From NCBI GenBank assembly GCA_029433525.1, contig JAQTIF010000002.1:682001-746000 (forward strand): a stretch of 64,000 nt of DNA, read 5' to 3'. Under the pieces are notes generated by a model. The model was not told the DNA's origin, searched no databases, and was given only the letters and a program-made list of their open reading frames with translations. The position numbers and the translations under genes are program-made. Source of the DNA: Enterobacteriaceae bacterium ESL0689. GTDB lineage: Bacteria > Pseudomonadota > Gammaproteobacteria > Enterobacterales > Enterobacteriaceae. The first letter of the stretch is position 1. Every line of letters starts with the position of its first letter. Positions 57,436 through 64,000 of the stretch are shown piece after piece.

Positions 57436-59331
57436 TTATGCTTCCAGATCGGCCAGGTCGCCTTTTTCCTGCAACCAGTTGCGTCTGTCTTCCGAGCGTT
57501 TACGCGCTAATAACATATCCATTATTGCCGTGGTTTGCTGCTCATCCTGTTCATCGATAACCAGTTGCACCAGGCGACGGGTATTGGGATCAAGGGTTGT
57601 TTCACGCAACTGCATAGGATTCATTTCCCCCAGACCTTTAAAGCGCTGAACATTAGGCTTACCTTTTTTGCGTTTCAGTTGCTCCAGCACCCCGGCTTTT
57701 TCCTCTTCGGTCAGCGCATAGAAAACCTCTTTCCCCAGGTCAATACGATACAGCGGCGGTAGCGCAACGTAGATATGGCCGTGACGTACCAGTGTGCGGA
57801 AATGCTTAACAAACAGAGCGCATAGCAGCGTAGCGATATGCAGCCCATCGGAGTCTGCATCGGCCAGAATACAAATTTTGCCATAGCGTAGCTGGCTCAA
57901 ATCATCACTGTCCGGGTCGATACCGATGGCCACCGAGATATCATGCACCTCTTGCGAGGCCAGCACTTCATCAGAAGAGACCTCCCAGGTATTGAGGATT
58001 TTCCCTTTCAGCGGCATGATGGCCTGGTATTCACGGTCCCGCGCCTGCTTGGCGGAGCCGCCCGCGGAGTCACCTTCCACCAGAAAAAGTTCGGTACGCT
58101 GTAAATCCTGAGCGGTGCAGTCCACCAGTTTGCCAGGTAATGCCGGGCCGCTGGTCAGTTTTTTACGCACGACCTTTTTGGCGGCTCGCATCCGCCGCTG
58201 AGCACTGGAAATAACCATCTCAGCCAGCAGTTCTGCCGCCTGTACATTCTGATTTAGCCACAAGCTGAAAGCATCTTTCACCACGCCGGAAACAAATGCT
58301 GCGCACTGGCGCGATGAAAGCCGCTCTTTTGTCTGTCCGGCAAATTGTGGGTCTTGCATTTTGACTGACAGAACATAGGCGCAGCGTTCCCAGATATCGT
58401 CTGCCGACAGCTTCACACCACGCGGCAAAATATTGCGGTATTCGCAAAATTCACGCATGGCGTCGAGTAATCCCTGACGCAGGCCATTGACGTGCGTGCC
58501 TCCCTGCATCGTCGGGATCAGGTTTACATAGCTCTCGGTCAGCAGCTCTCCGCCCTCGGGCAGCCACAGTAACGCCCAGTCGACGGTTTCCACTTCACCG
58601 CTGAAACTACCGACAAAGGGCTTTTCCGGCAGTAACGGCAGGCCATTCACCGCTTCACACAGGTAGTCATTCAGGCCATCCTGGTAGCACCAGCGCTGTT
58701 CACTGTTGTTCACCTGATCACGAAAAATAATCTCGACGCCGGGGCAGAGGACGGCTTTGGCTTTTAACAAATGGGTCAGACGCGAGACAGAAAAACGCGG
58801 GCTGTCAAAAAAGCTGTGATCGGGCCAGAAACGGACTTGTGTGCCAGTATTTCGTTTACCACAGGTGCCGGTGACGTGGAGATCTTCCACTTTATCGCCA
58901 TTTTCAAAGGCGATGGTATAAATCTGACCACTACGACGGACGCCCACTTCAACACGTTTCGACAGGGCGTTGACCACCGAGATCCCAACCCCGTGCAGCC
59001 CGCCGGAGAATTGATAATTCTTACTGGAAAATTTTCCTCCGGCATGCAGCCGACAGAGGATCAATTCCACGGCCGGAACCCCCTCTTCAGGGTGGATATC
59101 CACAGGCATTCCGCGCCCGTCATCAACGACTTCCAGCGATTGATCGGCATAAAGTGTGACTTCTATCCGTTTTGCATACCCCGCCAGAGCTTCATCAACG
59201 CTATTATCAATCACCTCCTGAGCAAGATGGTTAGGGCGTGTGGTATCGGTATACATGCCTGGTCGACGGCGAACTGGCTCAAGCCCGGTGAGAACCTCGA
59301 TGGCATCAGCGTTATATGAAGATTGTGTCAT
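57436..59331 (-). CDS. parE: DNA topoisomerase IV subunit B ParE
   Basis: 631 residues. The ATPase subunit of topoisomerase IV, which decatenates daughter chromosomes with ParC. GHKL ATPase motifs: EVIDNSVDEALAGYA, VVDDGRGMPVDIHPEEG, GGLHGVGISVVNALS. TOPRIM domain: ELFLVEGDSAGGSAKQARD with the metal Asp residues in LADADSDGLHI. A C-terminal RFKGLGEMNPMQLRETTLDP block is present. No sign of degeneration. Confidence 0.97.
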   Translation of the reverse strand: MTQSSYNADAIEVLTGLEPVRRRPGMYTDTTRPNHLAQEVIDNSVDEALAGYAKRIEVTLYADQSLEVVDDGRGMPVDIHPEEGVPAVELILCRLHAGGKFSSKNYQFSGGLHGVGISVVNALSKRVEVGVRRSGQIYTIAFENGDKVEDLHVTGTCGKRNTGTQVRFWPDHSFFDSPRFSVSRLTHLLKAKAVLCPGVEIIFRDQVNNSEQRWCYQDGLNDYLCEAVNGLPLLPEKPFVGSFSGEVETVDWALLWLPEGGELLTESYVNLIPTMQGGTHVNGLRQGLLDAMREFCEYRNILPRGVKLSADDIWERCAYVLSVKMQDPQFAGQTKERLSSRQCAAFVSGVVKDAFSLWLNQNVQAAELLAEMVISSAQRRMRAAKKVVRKKLTSGPALPGKLVDCTAQDLQRTELFLVEGDSAGGSAKQARDREYQAIMPLKGKILNTWEVSSDEVLASQEVHDISVAIGIDPDSDDLSQLRYGKICILADADSDGLHIATLLCALFVKHFRTLVRHGHIYVALPPLYRIDLGKEVFYALTEEEKAGVLEQLKRKKGKPNVQRFKGLGEMNPMQLRETTLDPNTRRLVQLVIDEQDEQQTTAIMDMLLARKRSEDRRNWLQEKGDLADLEA

Positions 59332-59365
59332 GATGTGTATCTATTCACTGATCGTATCGGGTTGC

Positions 59366-59941
59366 TTAACGCAAACCCAAAAAATGGATAATGTGACTGA
59401 AATGATCTGCAAAATTGACAAACGCATGATTTCCTCCCTCCTGCACTGTCTGCCGACAGGCCGCGTAGTAAGCAACCACCTGGCGATAATCAAGGACTTC
59501 ATCGCCTGTTTGTTGGAGTAGCCAGATTAAATCAGGCGCTTCAAGGGGATCTATCTGCATGACTTTGAGATCGTAAATATGGCGAGACTCTAGCACATAT
59601 TGCTGCCCGGTGTATGGATTCTGATTAACGCCAAGATAGTGGCTGAGTAACTCAAAAGGGCGCACTGCCGGATTAATCACCACCGCAGGTAACATAAAGC
59701 ACTGCGATAACCAGGTTGCGTAATAGCCCCCCAACGACGAACCTACCACGCCAAGGGGTTCCCCGCCTTGCTCAAGCACGATGGCTTCCAGTAACTCGGC
59801 CACCCTGACCGGGCAAACCGGAAGTTCCGGTACTATCATGGTGATCTCAGGGCTGGTCTGTGCCAGCCATGTTTTCAACGCCGTCGCTTTTACTGAGCGT
59901 GGTGAGCTATTAAAACCATGCAAATAGAGGAGTGTAGACAT
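59366..59941 (-). CDS. yqiA: esterase YqiA
   Basis: 191 residues from the ATG at 59941 ([16 protein letters not shown]). Alpha/beta-hydrolase with nucleophile elbow [14 protein letters not shown] (GxSxG) and a C-terminal His in QEGGNHAF. E. coli YqiA hydrolyses palmitoyl-CoA and short esters. Start overlaps the cpdA stop; both belong to the nudF-yqiB-cpdA-yqiA-parE transcript. Confidence 0.94.
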   Translation of the reverse strand: MSTLLYLHGFNSSPRSVKATALKTWLAQTSPEITMIVPELPVCPVRVAELLEAIVLEQGGEPLGVVGSSLGGYYATWLSQCFMLPAVVINPAVRPFELLSHYLGVNQNPYTGQQYVLESRHIYDLKVMQIDPLEAPDLIWLLQQTGDEVLDYRQVVAYYAACRQTVQEGGNHAFVNFADHFSHIIHFLGLR

Positions 59942-60768
59942 CAGTATCCTTCTGAAGCAATATCCGGGCAAAACCGCGTGCTATTAAGACGACAGACTTC
60001 AGTGGTTAATGTGCCGTCAGGATGCAGCGTTAACCAGCGCCAGCCAGGTGGCTGGGTATCGAGGGTAAAACTGGCACAATAGGGCTTAAATTGTACGCAA
60101 GTCGATGGGGTAGCCATCACCTGTCGCCCGTGCCAGCTGGCTTCCATCGCCTGATGAATATGGCCACACAACAGATGCTGCACGCGAGGAAAAGCAGATA
60201 ATACCTGATCCAGCGCACCGGCATTACGCAAACTGTGTTGATCAAGCCAGCGACAGCCTGAGGGCAAGGGATGATGATGTAACAGCAATAAGGTATAGCG
60301 CTCAGGTGTCTCTGCCAGCTTACTTGCCAGCCACTGTAGCTGAAATTCGCTGAGTTCACCATGAGGTACACCCACAAGCTGGCTATCGAGTAATAAGATT
60401 TGCCAGTGCTGACCCAGCAAAACTTGCCTGGCGCCAGAGATACCGGCGGCTTGCAGCGCGCTGTGCATGGCAGGCTGAAAATCATGATTACCCGGTAGCC
60501 AGACACAAGGTGCGGTTAAATCGGCTACTCCTGTCGCAAAATGTTGATAAGCGGCGCTGGATTGATCCTGCGCTAAATCGCCAGTTGCGACAATCAGATC
60601 GTATTTTTGTTGCGAAGCACGGATGGCATCCAGCACCGCCTGATAGCTATCCCAGGTATTGATGCCTAATAGCGTTTCATGTTTTTCAGCAAACAAATGA
60701 GTATCAGTAATTTGTAATATCCTGACGCTGGACTCATCGGCCAGCGGCAGATTTAACAGACTTTCCAA
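59941..60768 (-). CDS. cpdA: 3',5'-cyclic AMP phosphodiesterase CpdA
   Basis: 275 residues, the E. coli length. A metallophosphoesterase that hydrolyses cAMP and tunes CRP activity. Metal-binding blocks in order: [33 protein letters not shown] and CGHIHQAM. Overlaps yqiA by one base. Confidence 0.96.
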   Translation of the reverse strand: MESLLNLPLADESSVRILQITDTHLFAEKHETLLGINTWDSYQAVLDAIRASQQKYDLIVATGDLAQDQSSAAYQHFATGVADLTAPCVWLPGNHDFQPAMHSALQAAGISGARQVLLGQHWQILLLDSQLVGVPHGELSEFQLQWLASKLAETPERYTLLLLHHHPLPSGCRWLDQHSLRNAGALDQVLSAFPRVQHLLCGHIHQAMEASWHGRQVMATPSTCVQFKPYCASFTLDTQPPGWRWLTLHPDGTLTTEVCRLNSTRFCPDIASEGY

Positions 60769-60792
60769 ATGGTGTCCTTAGGTTTAACGATG

Positions 60793-61215
60793 CTAACAAA
60801 CCGGAATCGCCATCGCTCTATGTGCTAAACAATACCTTAGCCAATCGGCCAGAAACTGATTGATTTGATATTTTTCGTCGCGCTGATGCAACTTTTTATT
60901 AGGATAATCATACTTTGCTTTAAAGTGAGAAATCTGCCGGGTTGAACACACTTCCGCGACTCTCGCGTCGTAATAAAGCCGTACCATCATGGTCGGAAAA
61001 CCCCACGCATTCATCACCGGAACGACCTGCTCAATCGACACCAGGCTTGTGTAACGGGTCGATTCGACAAGCGTTAAGCGATATTGTACATGATTGACCT
61101 GATAAGTCGCCCTGGCACCGATAGTATCAGTAGAGGGTAATAAACGGTGCAACTGTGCAAAATTGGTTTCACACAAGCGCATCATGGCCGGAAAATCAGG
61201 CGTATAACGTTTCAT
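60793..61215 (-). CDS. yqiB: DUF1249 protein YqiB
   Basis: 140 residues from the ATG at 61215 ([19 protein letters not shown]). A conserved enterobacterial protein, from memory DUF1249, of unclear role. The end [25 protein letters not shown] is typical. Its start overlaps the nudF stop by 4 bp (ATGA). Confidence 0.93.
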   Translation of the reverse strand: MKRYTPDFPAMMRLCETNFAQLHRLLPSTDTIGARATYQVNHVQYRLTLVESTRYTSLVSIEQVVPVMNAWGFPTMMVRLYYDARVAEVCSTRQISHFKAKYDYPNKKLHQRDEKYQINQFLADWLRYCLAHRAMAIPVC

Positions 61216-61844
61216 TTCATCCACTCAGCCTGTAATTGATGATAGTGCAATTGTAGCCATTGCAAGGCGATGACGGCGGCGGCATTGTCAATTTTGCCCT
61301 CTTCGAGCCACTGATAAGCACACGCCCGGCTCACCACATGAACGCGGATATCTTCATGCTCTTCGGCGAGACCGTGAACCCCTTTGGCGGTTGTTGCGTC
61401 CACTTCGCCCACCAGGATAGATAACCGTTCATGAAGACCACCCGGGCTTGAAAGATAACTGATAACCGGTTTGACGCGCGCCACTTTGATACCAGCTTCC
61501 TCTTCCGCTTCACGGCGCACGACCTCTTCAGGGGTCTCGCCCGCTTCTTTTTTTCCGGCAATAATTTCCAGTTGCCAGGGGGTGTCAGCGACATCATACG
61601 CGGCGATCCGAATCTGTTCGATTAGGACCACTTCGTCACGTCGTGGGTCAAAAGGGAGCAAAGCGGCCGCATTATCACTGTAAAAAACTTCGCGCCTGAC
61701 TTCACCGCTCCAGCCACCATTAAACAAACGATGGCGAAAACGGTATCGATCCAGTGAAAAAAAACCACGATACAATGGTTCGCGTGCAATAATTTCTACA
61801 TCATCTTTCGTAAAGGTAACGCCAGGCTGATTAAGATTACGCAT
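61212..61844 (-). CDS. nudF: ADP-ribose pyrophosphatase NudF
   Basis: 210 residues. It splits ADP-ribose into AMP and ribose 5-phosphate. The Nudix box is clear: G-x5-E-x7-REAEEEAGI starting at [11 protein letters not shown] (near residues 97-119). N-terminal domain-swapped strands precede it. First gene of the minus-strand group; divergent from tolC. Confidence 0.95.
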   Translation of the reverse strand: MRNLNQPGVTFTKDDVEIIAREPLYRGFFSLDRYRFRHRLFNGGWSGEVRREVFYSDNAAALLPFDPRRDEVVLIEQIRIAAYDVADTPWQLEIIAGKKEAGETPEEVVRREAEEEAGIKVARVKPVISYLSSPGGLHERLSILVGEVDATTAKGVHGLAEEHEDIRVHVVSRACAYQWLEEGKIDNAAAVIALQWLQLHYHQLQAEWMK

Positions 61845-61938
61845 AATTTTTACCTCGTATATTCAAAAGCAGGATTTTATAAGTGGTTTGACTACCGTTT
61901 TTCAGTTTGTATGTTAGATTGACGTAAACTAACGCCAG

Positions 61939-61957
61939 ATGGCACGTAACGCTAACC
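61939..61957 (+). promoter_or_regulatory. mar/sox/rob box upstream of tolC
   Basis: atggcacgtaacgctaacc agrees with the AYnGCACnnWnnRYYAAAY consensus except at one base in the AAA block. It is placed about 80 bp before tolC, as in E. coli, where MarA, SoxS and Rob activate tolC through such a site. Confidence 0.75.
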
Positions 61958-62036
61958 TTTTACCTGGAAAGAATCGCTACAATCCGCAAATATAGACAAT
62001 TTGGGTTGCCTTTATGCTTCACAACAAGGAATGCAA

Positions 62037-63401
62037 ATGAAGAAATTTTTCCCCATCCTTATCGGCTTGGGTTTGACTGGTTTTAGTACGCTAAGCCAGG
62101 CAGAAGACCTGATACAGGTTTATCAACAAGCGCGTGTCAGCAATCCTGATCTGCGTAAATCGGCTGCAGACCGCGATGCTGCGTTTGAAAAAATCAATGA
62201 ATCACGGAGTCCGTTGTTGCCTCAGCTGGGTCTGGGGGCTGATTATAACTATAACAATGGTTATCGTGATGCCAATGGCGTCAACTCCAGAGCAGCCGGG
62301 GGCTCACTGCAGCTCACACAAACCCTGTTCGATTTATCGAAATGGCGTGCTCTGACACTGCAGGAAAAAACCGCCGGTATCCAGGATGTCGCCTATCAAT
62401 CCGATCAGCAAACGCTGATCCTCAATACCGCGACGGCTTACTTTAATGTCCTCAGTGCGATTGATTCACTTTCCTATGTTGAGGCGCAAAAACAGGCTAT
62501 CTATCGCCAGTTAGATCAGACAACACAACGTTTTAACGTTGGTCTCGTGGCCATTACTGACGTACAAAATGCCCGTTCACAATATGATTCCGTGCTGGCG
62601 AGTGAAGTCACCGCGCGCAATAATCTTGATAACAGGATGGAAGAGTTACGTCAGATCACCGGTAATAGCTATCCGATGCTGGCGTCACTGAATATTCAGA
62701 CCTTTACCACCAGTAAACCGCAGGCGGTGAACACCCTGCTGAAAGAAGCAGAAAGCCGTAATCTGTCCCTGTTGCAGGCGCGTCTGGGTGAAGATCTGGC
62801 GCGTGAGCAAATCCGTCAGGCACAGGATGGACATCTGCCAGTGCTGGGACTCAGCGCGTCAACCGGTGTGACCCGAACCCGCTATAGCGGTTCTCAGACA
62901 AACAATGGCCGATATTCTGATAATAATATGGGACAAAATACCGTCGGTCTGAGTTTCTCGTTACCGTTATATCAGGGCGGACGGGTCAACTCACAAGTCA
63001 AACAGGCTCAGTTCAACTTTGTTAGCGCCAGTGAGCAACTGGAAAGTACGCACCGTAAAGTCGTGCAAACGGTTCACTCCTCATTTAACAATGTCAATGC
63101 CTCCATCAGTAGCATTAATGCTTATAAGCAGGCTGTGGTGTCGGCGCAAAGTTCGCTGGACGCGATGGAAGCGGGCTATTCAGTCGGAACCCGTACTATT
63201 GTTGATGTGCTCAATGCCACCACCATGCTGTACGACGCGAAACAACAGCTCTCCAGCGCGCGCTATAATTATCTGATTCACCAGCTCAATATTAAATCCG
63301 CGCTCGGAACACTTAATGAGCAGGATCTGGTGACGATGAATAAGACGCTGGGGCAACCTGTCTCTACATCGCCGGATGTTGTCGCACCAGAAAACCACTG
63401 A
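62037..63401 (+). CDS. tolC: outer-membrane efflux channel TolC, short C-terminus
   Basis: 454 residues from the ATG at 62037 (spacing 6 from aagga; an ATG at 62031 touches that site). Signal peptide of 22 residues ending TLSQA. TolC trimers connect AcrAB, MacAB and type I secretion pumps to the outside. Two OEP repeats are clear, including RFNVGLVAITDVQNAR and its counterpart YSVGTRTIVDVLNATTMLYD, the periplasmic-entrance region. The protein ends SPDVVAPENH, about 39 residues before the E. coli C-terminus (493); the missing disordered tail is not essential in E. coli. Confidence 0.96.
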   Translation: MKKFFPILIGLGLTGFSTLSQAEDLIQVYQQARVSNPDLRKSAADRDAAFEKINESRSPLLPQLGLGADYNYNNGYRDANGVNSRAAGGSLQLTQTLFDLSKWRALTLQEKTAGIQDVAYQSDQQTLILNTATAYFNVLSAIDSLSYVEAQKQAIYRQLDQTTQRFNVGLVAITDVQNARSQYDSVLASEVTARNNLDNRMEELRQITGNSYPMLASLNIQTFTTSKPQAVNTLLKEAESRNLSLLQARLGEDLAREQIRQAQDGHLPVLGLSASTGVTRTRYSGSQTNNGRYSDNNMGQNTVGLSFSLPLYQGGRVNSQVKQAQFNFVSASEQLESTHRKVVQTVHSSFNNVNASISSINAYKQAVVSAQSSLDAMEAGYSVGTRTIVDVLNATTMLYDAKQQLSSARYNYLIHQLNIKSALGTLNEQDLVTMNKTLGQPVSTSPDVVAPENH

Positions 63402-63412
63402 CTGATACCATT

Positions 63413-63435
63413 GATGCCGCATCAGCGGCATCTTT
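63413..63435 (+). terminator. hairpin after tolC
   Basis: Stem gatgccgc / gcggcatc with a 4-base loop and a short T run (ttt), 12 bp after tolC. Partial termination before ygiB is likely. Confidence 0.6.
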
Positions 63436-63608
63436 CGGTCACCGCCAGGAGGATCGCCGTGGTCAATATTTTTGGTTATCTACCGCAGTTGTCAAAAAAT
63501 ATTCTGTTGTTTTATCATACGTTACTTCATTTCTCACCCTGTATCCTCTATTCTCTACTTATTAATATGTGCCGGAATCGTATCCTGCTGAACATGGAAA
63601 AAAAGAGC

Positions 63609-64000
63609 ATGAAACGGACAAAAAATATTAACCATTCTGCTTTCCGCAAGTATTGGGGAGCACGCCATCTGACCCCAGTTGCCCTTGCCATAGCCGCGAC
63701 CTTCACGCTCGCCGGATGTGAAAAATCTGATGAAACAGTATCTCTGTATCAAAACGCAGAGGACTGCTCGGCCGCTAACCCGGATAAACGCGCAGAATGT
63801 ACGACAGCATTCAACGCCGCTGAACAGGAAGCCGCCCGTACCGCACCTAAATATGACACCCATGAAGACTGCATTGCTGAATTTGGTGAAGGCCAGTGTC
63901 GTCAGGAATATCAGAGACACGGAGGCAGTATCTGGATGCCACTGATGGCAGGATATATGATGGCGCGGATGACCGGCGGTGGCTTTGGTGCACAACAACC
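63609..64000 (+). CDS. ygiB: DUF1190 lipoprotein YgiB (3' end outside window)
   Basis: The first 130 residues are in the window. [20 protein letters not shown] and [20 protein letters not shown] match E. coli YgiB; the lipobox is LAGC (Cys about 37). YgiB/YgiC belong to the tolC operon in E. coli, and ygiC encodes a glutathionylspermidine-synthase-like enzyme. The ATG at 63609 gives the E. coli start. However, an in-frame GTG at 63459 with a strong aggagg site also opens this frame and would add 50 residues. Confidence 0.9.
   Translation, partial: MKRTKNINHSAFRKYWGARHLTPVALAIAATFTLAGCEKSDETVSLYQNAEDCSAANPDKRAECTTAFNAAEQEAARTAPKYDTHEDCIAEFGEGQCRQEYQRHGGSIWMPLMAGYMMARMTGGGFGAQQ

Overview
The window is chromosomal DNA from a member of the Enterobacteriaceae. 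The housekeeping genes (argG, metY, rimP-nusA-infB-rbfA-truB-rpsO-pnp, nlpI, yrbN-deaD, ubiUVT, yhbSQ, parE-yqiA-cpdA-yqiB-nudF, tolC-ygiB) have E. coli-like lengths, starts, overlaps and motifs. They are not in strict E. coli order: yhbQ lies next to parE, and mtr is missing after deaD. I cannot name the genus from sequence alone.

Region 1 (1-15.9 kb) is a type VI secretion (T6SS) effector island. It holds two near-identical copies of a phospholipase-D (Tle5-type) effector gene. The left copy is cut by the window edge; the right copy is broken by two frameshifts. Between them are PAAR, an inner-membrane T6SS-associated protein and TssM. Behind the effectors stand four 429-residue Sel1-repeat lipoproteins, the probable immunity proteins, with mosaic sequences. 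The array decays rightward into fragments of immunity genes, a toxin C-terminal remnant with a SUKH-type immunity gene, and an AT-rich kptA gene with an early stop codon.

Region 2 (16.1-29.7 kb) is an anaerobic cobalamin operon behind a cobalamin riboswitch and a terminator-like hairpin: cbiA-B-C-D-E-T-F-G-H-J-K-L-P-cobU-cobT. The cobalt transporter genes cbiMNQO and the synthase gene cobS, present in the Salmonella operon, are absent. Region 3 (30.0-34.7 kb) is fdnGHI, the respiratory formate dehydrogenase. Its catalytic selenocysteine codon is replaced by a TGT cysteine codon.

Region 4 (34.7-38.2 kb) is a decayed copy of the same T6SS effector/immunity cassette in inverted orientation. It is interrupted by a dead IS256-type element that itself carries an IS5-type element with a clean 2-bp TA target duplication. 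The cobalamin and formate genes therefore sit between inverted T6SS repeats. emrE and argG follow.

Region 5 (40.2-64 kb) is core genome: the metY-nusA-infB-pnp translation and RNA-decay superoperon, nlpI, the cold-shock helicase deaD with its leader peptide yrbN, the O2-independent ubiquinone genes ubiUVT, a small accessory patch (DUF1493-like gene and a frameshifted neighbour), parE to nudF, tolC with a mar/sox/rob box and a short C-terminus, and the start of ygiB. A dispersed repeat of about 118-147 bp occurs in two full and three partial copies. Two of the partial copies abut broken immunity genes.
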